Notes: a model not told the origin generated them from the letters alone. Counted from the first letter of the stretch, positions 27,101 through 36,612 are shown. The stretch: DNA of 64,000 nt from Aquabacterium lacunae (GCF_004310865.1 NZ_SIXI01000006.1:1-64000), one strand, 5' to 3'. A program made the numbers and translations.

Positions 27101-28423
27101 TTACTTCACCAGCAGCGCGCCAGAGGTGCGGTTCGTCGTGGGGTCGACCACGATCAGCGCACCGCCCACGCGGTTGGCGGTGTAGGCCTCGACCGGCAGC
27201 GGCTGCTGGGTCTGCACCGTCACGCGGCCGATTTCATTCACGGCCAGCTCTTGCGCGTCGGTGGCTTCCAGCGAGTGGATGTCCAGGCGGCTTTCGATGG
27301 CGGTGATGCGGGCCTGCACCCAGCGGTTGCCGTGGCGCACCCAGTACTTGCGGCCAATGGCAGCAGGCTCGGTGTCCAGCCAGGCCAGGGTGGCGCTGAA
27401 GCTGTCGGTGGGCTTGATCGAGCCGGGCGTGTGCACCCAGTCGCCGCGCGAGACGTCGACCTGGCGGTCCAGCACGATGCCGGCCGACTGACCGGCTTCA
27501 CACTGGTCGACCACCAGGGCCGAGTGGCGCACTTCGGCCACGATGGCGGTCTGGCCGCTCGGGAAGATCTGCACTTCGTCGCCAGCCTTCACGCTGCCGT
27601 GTGCAATGCGGCCCCACAGGGCGCGGTACTGGTGGCCGGTGCCCGATGCAGAGGCTTCACCTTCGCCGACGCTGTCGCGGGTCACGTACTGCACGGGGTG
27701 CAGCAGCGAACCGTCGTGGGCTTCGTCGGCCACGGGCAGCTGTTCCAGCACCTGCAGCAGGGTGGGGCCCTGGTACCAGGGCCAGTTGGCCGACGGCGTG
27801 GTCACGTTGTCGCCGCGCAGGGCCGACACGGGGATCACGCCCTTGTTGACGATGCCGGCCTGTTCGGCGAAGGCTTCCAGCGAGGCCTTGACGTTGTTGA
27901 ACGCGGTCTCGGTGTCTTCTTCGATGGCATCCAGCTTGTTGACGGCGAACACGATCGAGGGCACACGCAGCAGGTGGGCCAGCAGGCTGTGGCGACGGGT
28001 CTGCGCCAGCAAGGGCACCGGCGACGCTTTCCAGTCGATCTTGGTGATGTCGACCAGCACCACGGCGGCGTCAGAGCCCGCAGCAGCCGTCACCATGTTG
28101 CGGGTGTACTGCTCGTGGCCGGGGGCGTCGGCGATGATGAACTTGCGCGACTTGGTCGCGAAGTAGCGGTAAGCCACGTCGATGGTGATGCCTTGCTCGC
28201 GCTCGGCTTCCAGGCCGTCGGTCAGCAGCGACAGGTCGATGGGCGCACCGGCGGCGCGCTTTTCCAGCGCATCGAGCTGGTCAGCCAGGATGGCGCGGCT
28301 GTCGAACAGCAGGCGGCCGATCAGGGTGCTCTTGCCATCGTCCACGCTGCCGGCGGTCAGGAAGCGCAGGGCCTTGTGAGCCAGTTCTTCGCCGGCTTCG
28401 CAGTGATTCACTTGGGTGCTCAT
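27101..28423 (-). CDS. cysN: Sulfate adenylyltransferase subunit 1 (GTPase)
   Basis: This 440-residue elongation-factor-like GTPase has the P-loop GSVDDGKS near residue 26, DAPGH and NKLD motifs, followed by EF-Tu-like beta domains. With CysD it makes adenosine 5'-phosphosulfate from ATP and sulfate, driven by GTP. There is no fused CysC kinase domain, consistent with direct APS reduction by the neighbouring CysH. The start overlaps the cysD stop by one base. Confidence 0.95.
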   Translation of the reverse strand: MSTQVNHCEAGEELAHKALRFLTAGSVDDGKSTLIGRLLFDSRAILADQLDALEKRAAGAPIDLSLLTDGLEAEREQGITIDVAYRYFATKSRKFIIADAPGHEQYTRNMVTAAAGSDAAVVLVDITKIDWKASPVPLLAQTRRHSLLAHLLRVPSIVFAVNKLDAIEEDTETAFNNVKASLEAFAEQAGIVNKGVIPVSALRGDNVTTPSANWPWYQGPTLLQVLEQLPVADEAHDGSLLHPVQYVTRDSVGEGEASASGTGHQYRALWGRIAHGSVKAGDEVQIFPSGQTAIVAEVRHSALVVDQCEAGQSAGIVLDRQVDVSRGDWVHTPGSIKPTDSFSATLAWLDTEPAAIGRKYWVRHGNRWVQARITAIESRLDIHSLEATDAQELAVNEIGRVTVQTQQPLPVEAYTANRVGGALIVVDPTTNRTSGALLVK

Positions 28424-29376
28424 CAGAAATAACCTTCCTTCTTGCGGCGCTCCATCGAGGCCTCGGACGTGCGGTCGTCCATGCGGGTGGCGCCACGTTC
28501 GCTCACGGTCACGTGCAGGGTCTCGGCGACGATGTCGGCCGGGTTCTGCGCATCGCTTTCCACAGGGCAGGTGCAGGTCATGTCACCCACGGTGCGGAAG
28601 CGAACGTCCACCGTTTCGATGGTTTCGCCTTCCAGGGCCGGCGTCACCTCGGTCACCGGCACCAGCAGGCCCTTGCGGCGGATCACCTGGCGGGCGTGCT
28701 TGTAGTAGATGTTGGGCAGCGGGATGCCTTCGCGGGCGATGTAGAGCCACACGTCCAGCTCGGTCCAGTTCGAGATGGGGAAGGCGCGGAAGTGTTCGCC
28801 CGGCTTGATGCGGGTGTTGAACAGGTTCCACAGCTCGGGGCGCTGCTCCTTGGGCTGCCACTGGCCGAAGCTGTCGCGGTGCGAGAAGATGCGCTCCTTG
28901 GCGCGGGCCTTCTCTTCGTCACGGCGGGCGCCGCCGATCAGGCAATCAAAGCGGTTGTCTTCGATGGCTTCCAGCAGGGTCACTGTCTGGTGGCCGTTGC
29001 GCGACTCCAGCGGGTGGGCCAGGCGCACGGTGCCCTTTTTGATCGACTCTTCCATGTGCGCCACGATCAGGCGCTCACCGATCTCGGCCACGCGCTGTTC
29101 GCGGAACTCGATCACTTCAGGGAAGTTGTGGCCGGTGTCGACGTGCACCAGCGGGAAGGGCAGCTTGCCTTCCAGCTTGCCCGTGGCCGGGTTCTTCATC
29201 TTGAAGGCCTTTTCGGCCAGTTGCAGCACCACGCACGAGTCCTTGCCGCTGGAGAACAGCAGGCCCGGGCGCTCGAAGGTGGCGGCCACTTCGCGCAGGA
29301 TGAAGATCGCTTCTTCTTCCAGCGCATCCAGGTGGCGGTGGTCCACTTCCGCCAGCAGTTGGTTCACATCACTCAT
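28423..29376 (-). CDS. cysD: Sulfate adenylyltransferase subunit 2
   Basis: This 317-residue PP-loop ATP pyrophosphatase-type enzyme has LLFSSGKDS near residue 41 and a C-terminal tail rich in R/K ending with MERRKKEGYF, as in CysD. It is the catalytic subunit that adenylylates sulfate and works with CysN. Confidence 0.95.
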   Translation of the reverse strand: MSDVNQLLAEVDHRHLDALEEEAIFILREVAATFERPGLLFSSGKDSCVVLQLAEKAFKMKNPATGKLEGKLPFPLVHVDTGHNFPEVIEFREQRVAEIGERLIVAHMEESIKKGTVRLAHPLESRNGHQTVTLLEAIEDNRFDCLIGGARRDEEKARAKERIFSHRDSFGQWQPKEQRPELWNLFNTRIKPGEHFRAFPISNWTELDVWLYIAREGIPLPNIYYKHARQVIRRKGLLVPVTEVTPALEGETIETVDVRFRTVGDMTCTCPVESDAQNPADIVAETLHVTVSERGATRMDDRTSEASMERRKKEGYF

Positions 29377-29409
29377 GTTGTACTCGCTCTTGAATCTTCA
29401 GGCTGCCGT

Positions 29410-30174
29410 TCACTTGTGAACGTGCAGGCCGCATTCCTTGGCCTTCTCGTCCTCCCACCACCAGCGGCCGGCGCGGAAGTCTTCACCCACGGCAATGGCG
29501 CGGGTGCACGGGGCACAGCCGATGCTGGGCATGAACTGGTCGTGCAGCGGGTTGTAGGGCACGTTGAAGGTCTTCACGTAGTGCCACACATCGCCCCAGG
29601 TCCACTCGATCATCGGGTTGAACTTGGCGCGGCCCTTGTCGTCGAGCTCGCGCTCGAGCATGCCACCGCGGTTGTTGCTCTGCTCGCGGCGCAGGCCGGT
29701 GATCCAGGCGGTGCGGCCATTCAGCATGCGGGCCAGCGGTTCGAGCTTGCGCACGCCGCAGCAGGCCTTGCGCAGGTCGATGCTTTCGTACATGGCCTTC
29801 TCGCCGTTTTTCTGCACGAATTCGATCACGGCCTCTTGCGCTGGCTTGTACACTTCGACCTTCACGCCCTGCGCAGCGTAGTGCTGCTCGATGGTGCCGA
29901 TCAGCGCCACGGTTTCGGGGTGCAGGGCACCGGTTTCCAGCGTGCCAATCGCGATGTCGATGCCGTGACGGGCAATGAGGTCCGTCACGATCATGTCTTC
30001 CACGCCCAGGCTGGTGGCTTGCACCACCTTGCCCGGATGCTCCTGGGCAGCGGCTTGCAGCAGGGCCACGGTCTCGGCCAGCTTGGCCTCGAAATCGGGG
30101 CTGGCTTTGGCGTACAGGCCGATGGCCGAACCGGCCGGGGCCGGGCCGCCGAACAACGAAGAAACTTCACTCAT
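29410..30174 (-). CDS. cysH: Adenylylsulfate (APS) reductase
   Basis: This 254-residue reductase has a paired cysteine motif ACCGVRK and a later CAPC motif. Together these bind a 4Fe-4S cluster and mark the APS-using rather than PAPS-using branch. The catalytic Cys is in ECGLH at the C terminus. It reduces APS to sulfite with thioredoxin. No cysC is in the cluster, in agreement with APS as substrate. Confidence 0.93.
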   Translation of the reverse strand: MSEVSSLFGGPAPAGSAIGLYAKASPDFEAKLAETVALLQAAAQEHPGKVVQATSLGVEDMIVTDLIARHGIDIAIGTLETGALHPETVALIGTIEQHYAAQGVKVEVYKPAQEAVIEFVQKNGEKAMYESIDLRKACCGVRKLEPLARMLNGRTAWITGLRREQSNNRGGMLERELDDKGRAKFNPMIEWTWGDVWHYVKTFNVPYNPLHDQFMPSIGCAPCTRAIAVGEDFRAGRWWWEDEKAKECGLHVHK

Positions 30175-30198
30175 GGAGCACTCTCCTGCGCGCCTGGA

Positions 30199-30705
30199 TC
30201 AGGCCACGCGGCCGAAGACCGGCTGGGTGGTGTTCACGTCGCCCTGGTAATGGCCGCGGGCCGCGAAGAAGCCCAGCTGGCGCTCGGCAATGGCGCGGTC
30301 CTGGTCGGCACGCAGCACCACGGCGTTGAAGCCGCAACGCTGCATCAGGGGCATCATGTCCACCAGCACATCACCCGTGGCGCGGATCTCGCCGCCAAAG
30401 CGGTAGCGCGACTTCAGGATGTGGGCTTGGGTGTAGGCGCGGCCGTCGGTCCACTTGGGGAACTGCAGCACCACCAGCGACAGCTTGGACAGGTCGGCTT
30501 CCAGCACTTCCACATCGGTGTCGTTGGTCAGGATCACGCCCACGGGCTTGTGGTCGGCGGCGCTCTTGGCAGGCCACTGGTCACGCACGGCGTGCCACTG
30601 GGCCAGGGTCAGCAGGCTGTTGGACTTGATGGGCGGATGGTCGATCTGACCGTCTTCGCCGCCCACGGTGTGCCATTGATCGTGATGGGTGTCGATGAAT
30701 TGCAT
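30199..30705 (-). CDS. DUF934 family protein of the cys cluster
   Basis: This 168-residue soluble protein contains VGVILTNDTDVEVLEADLSKLSLVVLQFPKWTDGRAYTQAHILKSRYRF, the core of the DUF934 family, which is regularly found beside cysI and cysH in Proteobacteria. Its biochemical role is not established; a part in sulfite reduction is inferred from context. AAGGAGA lies 9 nt before the ATG at 30705. Confidence 0.9.
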   Translation of the reverse strand: MQFIDTHHDQWHTVGGEDGQIDHPPIKSNSLLTLAQWHAVRDQWPAKSAADHKPVGVILTNDTDVEVLEADLSKLSLVVLQFPKWTDGRAYTQAHILKSRYRFGGEIRATGDVLVDMMPLMQRCGFNAVVLRADQDRAIAERQLGFFAARGHYQGDVNTTQPVFGRVA

Positions 30706-30728
30706 GAGGGGTCTCCTTCGCAGGCCGA

Positions 30729-32438
30729 TCAGGCGGTTTTGGCGGTCGAGCGGCGGGTGGCGTTGGCGGCGGCCTTGAAGGGCTCCAGACCCAGGCGCTT
30801 GACCGCGTCCACGAACTTCTCGCTGCCCTGGCGCTGGGCCTGGTAGGTTTCGATGATGGCTTCGATGGCGTCCTGCACTTCGTCCGCGGCGAACGAGGGG
30901 CCGATCACCTTGCCGGCCACGGCAGCCGGCGCATGGGCCGAGCCGTCCGAGCCACCCAGGGTGATCTGGTACCACTCGGTGCCGTCCTTGTCCACGCCCA
31001 GGATGCCGATGTGGCCGCTGTGGTGGTGGCCGCACGAGTTGATGCAACCCGAAATGTGCAGGTCGATCTCGCCGATGTCGTACAGCTCGTCGAGGTCTTG
31101 GTAGCGCTCGATCAGGGCGTTGGCAATGGGGATGGAGCGGGCGTTGGCCAGGGCGCAGAAGTCACCGCCCGGGCAGGCAATCATGTCGCTCAGCAGGCCG
31201 ATGTTGGGCGAGGCCAGGGTGGCCGCCTTGGCGGCTTGCCACAGGGCGTACAGGTCTTCTTCGCGCACGAAGGGCAGCAGCACGTTCTGGTCGTGGGTCA
31301 CGCGCAGCTCACCGCAGCTGAAGCGGTCGGCCATGTCGGCCACGGCTTCCATCTGGGTGTCGGTCACGTCGCCAGGGGCCTGGCCCACGCGCTTGACCGA
31401 CAGCTGCACGCACTGGTAGCCCTGCACCTTGTGGCCTTCCACATTGCGTTCCAGCCACTTGCTGAACTGCTTCTTGTCGGCATCGGAGGCGTCTGCGGGC
31501 AGGCCGTTGCCAGTGGGCACATGGGCCTGCACCGAGGCGGGGTACGCGAAGCCGGCGTTCACACGGTCAAATTCGGCCTGCGGGATGATGTGGGCAGCGC
31601 CGTCCACGTCACGCTCCAGGATGTTCTTGAACTCTTCGTTCACCTGGTCGAAGAATTTCTGGCCTTCGGCCTTCACCAGGATCTTGATGCGCGCCTTGTA
31701 CATGTTGTCGCGGCGGCCGTAGCGGTTGTACACGCGCACGATGGCTTCGATGTACACCAGGATCTGCTGCCACGGCACGAAGGCATTGATCACCGTGCCC
31801 GTGATCGGGGTGCGGCCCATGCCACCGCCCACCAGCACGGTGAAGCCCACTTCGCCAGCGTCGTTCTTGACCAGGTGCAGGCCGATGTCGTGCCAGGCCA
31901 CGGCCGCGCGGTCTTCCTTGGCGCCGCTGATGGCGATCTTGAACTTGCGCGGCAGGAAGGCAAACTCGGGGTGCAGGGTCGACCACTGGCGCAGCACTTC
32001 GGCGTAGGGGCGGGCGTCGACGATTTCGTCGGCGGCCACACCCACCTTGGCGTCTGCCGTGATGTTGCGGATGCAGTTGCCCGAAGTCTGGATGCCATGC
32101 ATGTTCACTTCGGCCAGCAGGTCCATCACCTCGGCGGCCTTGGGCAGCGGGATCCAGTTGTACTGAACGTTCTGGCGGGTGGTGAAGTGGGCGTAGCCAC
32201 GGTCGAACTCGCGGGCGATGCGGGCGAGCTGGCGCACTTGCGCGCTGGACAGCTCACCGTAGGGCACGGCCACGCGCAGCATGGGCGCATGGCGCTGGAT
32301 GTACCAGCCGTTCTGCAGGCGCAGCGGGCGGAACTCGTCATCGCCGAGCTTGCCGGCCAGGTTGCGTTCCAGCTGGTCGCGGAACTGGGCCGCGCGCTGG
32401 CGAACGAAATGCTTGTCGAAGTCGGTGTACTGGTACAT
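30729..32438 (-). CDS. cysI: Sulfite reductase hemoprotein (nitrite/sulfite reductase family)
   Basis: This 569-residue protein has two half-domains of the nitrite/sulfite reductase fold and the siroheme-4Fe-4S cysteines in ACPGGDFCALA and SGCINSCGHHH. It reduces sulfite to sulfide in six electron steps. No CysJ flavoprotein lies nearby, so electrons probably come from ferredoxin. The fdxA and ferredoxin-NADP reductase genes at the end of the same run are good candidates. The preceding TSUP gene ends 61 nt upstream. Confidence 0.92.
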   Translation of the reverse strand: MYQYTDFDKHFVRQRAAQFRDQLERNLAGKLGDDEFRPLRLQNGWYIQRHAPMLRVAVPYGELSSAQVRQLARIAREFDRGYAHFTTRQNVQYNWIPLPKAAEVMDLLAEVNMHGIQTSGNCIRNITADAKVGVAADEIVDARPYAEVLRQWSTLHPEFAFLPRKFKIAISGAKEDRAAVAWHDIGLHLVKNDAGEVGFTVLVGGGMGRTPITGTVINAFVPWQQILVYIEAIVRVYNRYGRRDNMYKARIKILVKAEGQKFFDQVNEEFKNILERDVDGAAHIIPQAEFDRVNAGFAYPASVQAHVPTGNGLPADASDADKKQFSKWLERNVEGHKVQGYQCVQLSVKRVGQAPGDVTDTQMEAVADMADRFSCGELRVTHDQNVLLPFVREEDLYALWQAAKAATLASPNIGLLSDMIACPGGDFCALANARSIPIANALIERYQDLDELYDIGEIDLHISGCINSCGHHHSGHIGILGVDKDGTEWYQITLGGSDGSAHAPAAVAGKVIGPSFAADEVQDAIEAIIETYQAQRQGSEKFVDAVKRLGLEPFKAAANATRRSTAKTA

Positions 32439-32499
32439 GGTGCGCTGCGAAAAACAAAGAGAAAGACCGCGACAGCCCGAAAGCCCGCGGTCGTGTCAG

Positions 32500-33474
32500 T
32501 CAGCCCAATGCTCGGGCGAGATTGTAAAGGCTGATGCCCGAAATGACCCCGCCCACCAGCATCAGCAGGGTGCGGGTGTTGAGCTTGCGGGTCAGGAAGG
32601 CGGCAAACGGCGCGGCGAACAGGCCGCCGACCACCAGGCCCGCCACCGTCGGCCAGGGCGTTTCGGGCACCAGGCTGGCGAACACGCCGGCGCTGGTGAA
32701 GGTCAGGAAAAACTCGGCCAGGTTCACCGAGCCGATGGTGGTGCGGGGGTCCTGCCCGGTGCCCACCAGGGTGGTCGTGACCACGGGCCCCCAGCCGCCG
32801 CCGCCCACGGCGTCGACGAACCCCCCGAGCAGGCCCAGTTTGGCCACGTGCTTGGGGGTTTCGCGGCGGGGCGTGATCTTCTTGAAGATCTTGCTGACGA
32901 TGTACAGGCCCATCAGGAACAGGTAGCCCGACACAATGGGTTTGATCACGCTGGAATCGACACTCGACACCACCCAGGCACCGGTGCTGGCCCCCAGGAT
33001 GCCGGGAATCAGCAGGCGCAGGAACAGCGAACGGTTCACATTGCCCAACTTGATGTGCGAGATGCCCGACACACCTGTGGTGAACACCTCGGCAATGTGC
33101 ACTGCGGCCGAGGCCACCGCTGGTGACGAGCCCGTGGCCAGCAGGAAAGAGGTGGACGTGATGCCATAGGCCATGCCCAGGGCGCCATCGACGATCTGGG
33201 CCAGCAGGCCCACGGCCACGGCCTTCCAGAAGGCGTCGCTGTGCAGAGTGTCCTGGATCAGCGCGAAGCCTGACTCGCCATGTGTGCCGTCGAACAGGCG
33301 CGTGCCCAGGTAGCCCAGCACGCCGATCAGCATGAACACGACCGCCCACATGGCGGCGCGCAGCACCGGGTGTGCGGAGGGGTGGGTCACGTCGTCTTCA
33401 ACCGGCGGCAAGCCCAACGCCTCGTGTTCGGCGTTGATGGCGTTGTCGGTCAGGTCGAGGTTACGGATCTTCAT
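32500..33474 (-). CDS. TSUP (TauE/SafE) family membrane transporter
   Basis: This 324-residue protein has about eight hydrophobic segments and the TSUP repeats (KAVAVGLLAQIVDGALGMAYGI; KLGLLGGFVDAVGGGGWGPVV). It carries an acidic N-terminal extension of about 40 residues before the first helix. TSUP proteins move sulfur-containing anions such as sulfite or sulfate. As first gene of the cys run it likely imports sulfate or exports sulfite; the direction is not shown by the sequence. Confidence 0.88.
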   Translation of the reverse strand: MKIRNLDLTDNAINAEHEALGLPPVEDDVTHPSAHPVLRAAMWAVVFMLIGVLGYLGTRLFDGTHGESGFALIQDTLHSDAFWKAVAVGLLAQIVDGALGMAYGITSTSFLLATGSSPAVASAAVHIAEVFTTGVSGISHIKLGNVNRSLFLRLLIPGILGASTGAWVVSSVDSSVIKPIVSGYLFLMGLYIVSKIFKKITPRRETPKHVAKLGLLGGFVDAVGGGGWGPVVTTTLVGTGQDPRTTIGSVNLAEFFLTFTSAGVFASLVPETPWPTVAGLVVGGLFAAPFAAFLTRKLNTRTLLMLVGGVISGISLYNLARALG

Positions 33475-33518
33475 GGCAGGCGCGCTGACTTCAGGAAGGC
33501 GCGATCCTACCGATTTGC

Positions 33519-33566
33519 TTTATATCGACAAACTATTTAAATGAAAAAATCTTATATCCAATTGGA
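33519..33566 (-). promoter_or_regulatory. AT-rich promoter region with TCCAATTGGA palindrome before the cys run
   Basis: In an otherwise GC-rich genome this stretch is strikingly AT-rich. It contains the perfect palindrome TCCAATTGGA at 33557-33566 flanked by TTATA and ATAAA, and a TATAAA element (minus strand, 33519-33524) suited as a -10. A LysR-type regulator such as CysB is the likely user, by analogy with other cys operons. The consensus match was judged by eye. Confidence 0.45.
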
Positions 33567-33575
33567 ATAAAGGTG

Positions 33576-34070
33576 TCAGCGCGCCTCGAAGGGGCCGCCC
33601 TGAATCAGGCTGCCGGCCTTGATGCCCCGCTTGGCGAACCAGCCCGTGTTCATCTCCAGCACGAAGCGCACGGGCTCTGCCGAGCAGTGGCTGTCTTCGG
33701 TCTGAGGCTTCATTTCGTCGACATTGACCACCTTGCCCTGGTCGTTGATGAAGGCGATCGACAAAGGCAGCAGGGTGTTTTTCATCCAGAAGCACTGAAC
33801 CCCGGCTTTGGGAAACACGAAGATCATGCCGTGGTTGGTGGGCATCTCCTTGCGCCACATCAGTCCGATGGCGTGTTCCTGCGGGGTGCGAGCCACTTCG
33901 GCCGTGATCAGGTGCATGCCCGCGCGCAGCGTCGTGGTGGCCAGTTGTTGGGGCTGTCCCATGGGCGCCTGCGCCTGTGCTGGGCTGCTGGCGCTGCCCA
34001 GCACCAGTGCACCGGTCAGCGCAAGGGCCGCAAGCACCGTGCGACCTGGGGTGATTCGATCTTGCAACAC
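33576..34070 (-). CDS. DUF192 family exported protein
   Basis: This protein of about 164 residues has an N-terminal signal peptide (VLAALALTGALVLGSASSPAQA) and a DUF192 domain with the typical LMWRKEMPTNHGMIFVF, FWMKNTLLPLSIAFI and CSAEPVRFVLEMNTGWFAKRGIKAG motifs. The function of DUF192 is unknown. No ATG fits; GTG at 34070 or TTG at 34067 are the likely starts. It is divergent from ccoI. Confidence 0.85.
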   Translation of the reverse strand: MLQDRITPGRTVLAALALTGALVLGSASSPAQAQAPMGQPQQLATTTLRAGMHLITAEVARTPQEHAIGLMWRKEMPTNHGMIFVFPKAGVQCFWMKNTLLPLSIAFINDQGKVVNVDEMKPQTEDSHCSAEPVRFVLEMNTGWFAKRGIKAGSLIQGGPFEAR

Positions 34071-34087
34071 AATCTGTCCGTTCTCGG

Positions 34088-34101
34088 TTGATCTGCATCG
34101 G
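34088..34101 (+). promoter_or_regulatory. FNR-type box before ccoI
   Basis: TTGATctgcATCGG matches 8 of 10 defined bases of the FNR/Anr palindrome TTGAT-N4-ATCAA. A TACATT -10-like element at 34124-34129 lies 32 bases downstream (centre to centre), as expected for a class II activator site near -41. The ccoI ATG is at 34162. Confidence 0.55.
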
Positions 34102-34161
34102 GCTTCTGTGTGCCCGGGCGCCTTACATTCTCCAGCCCCGCCTTCGTGGGGTTGTCTCCAG

Positions 34162-36612
34162 ATGTCTTTCAACGCCCAGACTGCTCCTCTCGACGACCGC
34201 CGCCCTGCGGCCCTGCCGCCCGTGGCGCCGCTGAAGCCGCAGCAGGTGGCGGGTCTCAATGACCCGGCCATTTTGCGGCAATGTCAGGTTGGGCCCGTCA
34301 CCACGTCGGGCGCCGTGCCCATCGGGCTGGGGCTGTCCGGCATGTATTGCGCGGCGTGTGCCCTCACCATCGAGTCGGCCATCCGGGCGGTGCCCGGCGT
34401 GTCGGAGGTTCAGGTCCAGGGCGCCACGCAGCGGGCCCGCCTGCACATCGATCCGCAACAGGTCAAGCTGGCCGATCTGGTGGCTGCGATCCGCTCGGTG
34501 GGGTACCAGGCCTGGCCAGACGGCTCGGCTCTGGCTCAGAACGTGCGGCAGCATGCACAGCGCCAGCTGGTGTGGCGGTTGTCGGTGGCCGCGTTCTGCA
34601 TGATGCAGGTGATGATGATCTCGACGGCGCAGTATGTGGCGGGCCCTGATGAGATCCCCCCTGACATCTGGCGCCTTCTGAACTGGGGCAGCTGGGTGCT
34701 CAGCCTGCCCGTGATGGCCTTTTCTTGCGGGCCGTTTTTCTCAGGTGCCTGGGCGGCTCTGCGTCAAGGGCGCATGGCCATGGACACGCCAGTGGCCATT
34801 GGCATCGTGGCGATGTTCGTGGTCAGCACTGGGGTCACCATGGGCCAGACCGCCTGGTTCGGAGAAGACGTTTACTTCGACTCGCTGACCATGTTCGTGA
34901 GCTTCCTGCTGTGCGGCCGGTGGCTGGAGGCCCGAGCGCGCGAGCGGGTCACTCGCTCGCTGGAGGCCTTGTGCAATCGCCTGCCCGAGTCGGTGGAGCG
35001 GAGCCAGGCCGCCGCCGATGTGCCAGATGCCGAACTGCATGCCCATGGTGTTCAGTCGGTCGCTTTGTCGGCGTTGCAGCCCGGAGACCGCGTGCGGGTG
35101 GCTGCCGGTCAGGCCTTCCCGGGCGATGGCCTGGTGGTGTGGGGTCACACCGAGGCCGACGAATCCATGCTCACGGGTGAATGTCGTCCGGTGCCCAAGC
35201 AGGTGGGGCATTTGCTGGTGGCGGGCAGCCTGAATGTGGGTTCGCCCGTGTGGTGCCGCATCGAGCGCCTGGGTGTCGACACCCGCTACCAGCAGATCGT
35301 CGATCTGGTGCATCAGGCGCTCACCGAGCGTCCTGGCTGGCTGCGCACGGCCGATCGCTTCGCAGGTCCCTTTTTGTATGTGGTCATCGCGCTGGCGTTG
35401 CTGGGTGCGTTGGCCTGGCAGTGGATCGACCCGTCCAAGTCGGTGTGGGTGGCTGTGTCCGTGCTGGTCGTGACCTGCCCGTGTGCCTTTTCTCTGGCCG
35501 CGCCGTCAGCGCTGCTGGCCGCGGCAGGTGCGCTGGCGCGGCAGGGGGTTCTGGTGCGACGTCTGGAGGCTGTCGAGACCTTGGCCTCGGTGTCGCAGGT
35601 GTGGTTTGACAAGACCGGCACCCTGACCGAGTCGGCGCTGACGCCGCAACAACTCTGGTTCAACGGACAGGTTCTGCCCGTTGAACAGCCCCGTGCGCCG
35701 GCGCTCCATGCCTTGCTGCGAAGCGCACGTTCGCTGGCGGCCTTGTCGGCGCACCCGGTGGCTCAATCGCTGGTGGCCGGTTTTGCGGAGGAGCCCCCTG
35801 AGGGCGCAGCCGTGGCGGTGATGAACTGGCACGAGGTCGTGGAGTCCCCTGGCCTGGGCCTGCAGGCGCTGGACCCGGCTGGCCATGTGTGGCGCCTGGG
35901 TTCTGCCTCGTGGGTGCTGAGTTCGGCTGAGGGCGGTGCCGAGGCATCGCACCCGGGCCTTGCCTGGCCGCAAGGCCGTGTGTGGGTGGCCCGATGGCCA
36001 GCAGGTGAGGGGGTTTCAGGGCGGCCGGTGGAGGTGCTGGGTGTGGCCATGGATGAAAAAACGCGCGAAGCCGCCATGCCGGCGCTGGACGGTTTGAGGG
36101 CCTTGGGCCTGCAGGTGGCCGTGCTGTCGGGTGACCTGAAGGAGCGTGTTGTCGCCTTCGCGCAACGATTGGGTGGCTCACCCCCTGTGTGGGTGGCGGG
36201 TGCCGCGGTGGGTCCGGAAGGCAAGTTGCAGGCCCTGCAGCGTGCGCAATCCGAAAAACAGGTGGTGGCGGTGGTCGGTGACGGCATCAACGATGCGCCG
36301 GTGCTGGCGCAGGCGCATGTCTCGTTTGCTCTCGATCAGGGGGCGCCGCTGGCACAGGCTCAGGCCGATTTCATCGTGCTGGGAGGCCGTCTGGCGGGGG
36401 TGCCCGTTGCCGTGTCCACTGCGCGTCAGGCTTTGCGCATCGTCCGTCAGAATCTTGCCTGGGCTGCAGCGTACAACTTCGTGTGCATACCCCTGGCACT
36501 GATGGGGTATTTGCCGCCCTGGCTGGCTGGCATCGGCATGGCCCTGAGTTCACTGGGGGTGATGCTCAACGCGCTTCGTCTCAACCGTTTTGCCAGCCCG
36601 GACACGCGCTGA
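34162..36612 (+). CDS. ccoI: Copper-transporting P-type ATPase for cbb3 oxidase assembly
   Basis: This 816-residue P1B-type ATPase has an N-terminal heavy-metal domain with the metal motif GMYCAAC at about 61-67, eight predicted membrane segments with the ion-path motif CPC at 439-441, the phosphorylation site DKTGT at 483-487 and the hinge GDGINDAP near the C terminus. CcoI/FixI supplies copper to the CuB site of the cbb3 oxidase. It precedes ccoS and ccoN on the same strand. Confidence 0.93.
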   Translation: MSFNAQTAPLDDRRPAALPPVAPLKPQQVAGLNDPAILRQCQVGPVTTSGAVPIGLGLSGMYCAACALTIESAIRAVPGVSEVQVQGATQRARLHIDPQQVKLADLVAAIRSVGYQAWPDGSALAQNVRQHAQRQLVWRLSVAAFCMMQVMMISTAQYVAGPDEIPPDIWRLLNWGSWVLSLPVMAFSCGPFFSGAWAALRQGRMAMDTPVAIGIVAMFVVSTGVTMGQTAWFGEDVYFDSLTMFVSFLLCGRWLEARARERVTRSLEALCNRLPESVERSQAAADVPDAELHAHGVQSVALSALQPGDRVRVAAGQAFPGDGLVVWGHTEADESMLTGECRPVPKQVGHLLVAGSLNVGSPVWCRIERLGVDTRYQQIVDLVHQALTERPGWLRTADRFAGPFLYVVIALALLGALAWQWIDPSKSVWVAVSVLVVTCPCAFSLAAPSALLAAAGALARQGVLVRRLEAVETLASVSQVWFDKTGTLTESALTPQQLWFNGQVLPVEQPRAPALHALLRSARSLAALSAHPVAQSLVAGFAEEPPEGAAVAVMNWHEVVESPGLGLQALDPAGHVWRLGSASWVLSSAEGGAEASHPGLAWPQGRVWVARWPAGEGVSGRPVEVLGVAMDEKTREAAMPALDGLRALGLQVAVLSGDLKERVVAFAQRLGGSPPVWVAGAAVGPEGKLQALQRAQSEKQVVAVVGDGINDAPVLAQAHVSFALDQGAPLAQAQADFIVLGGRLAGVPVAVSTARQALRIVRQNLAWAAAYNFVCIPLALMGYLPPWLAGIGMALSSLGVMLNALRLNRFASPDTR

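Noticed and set aside
28513..30846. 777-codon plus-strand ORF opposite cysD, cysH and DUF934
   Set aside because: It spans three well-recognised genes on the other strand and has no domain of its own.
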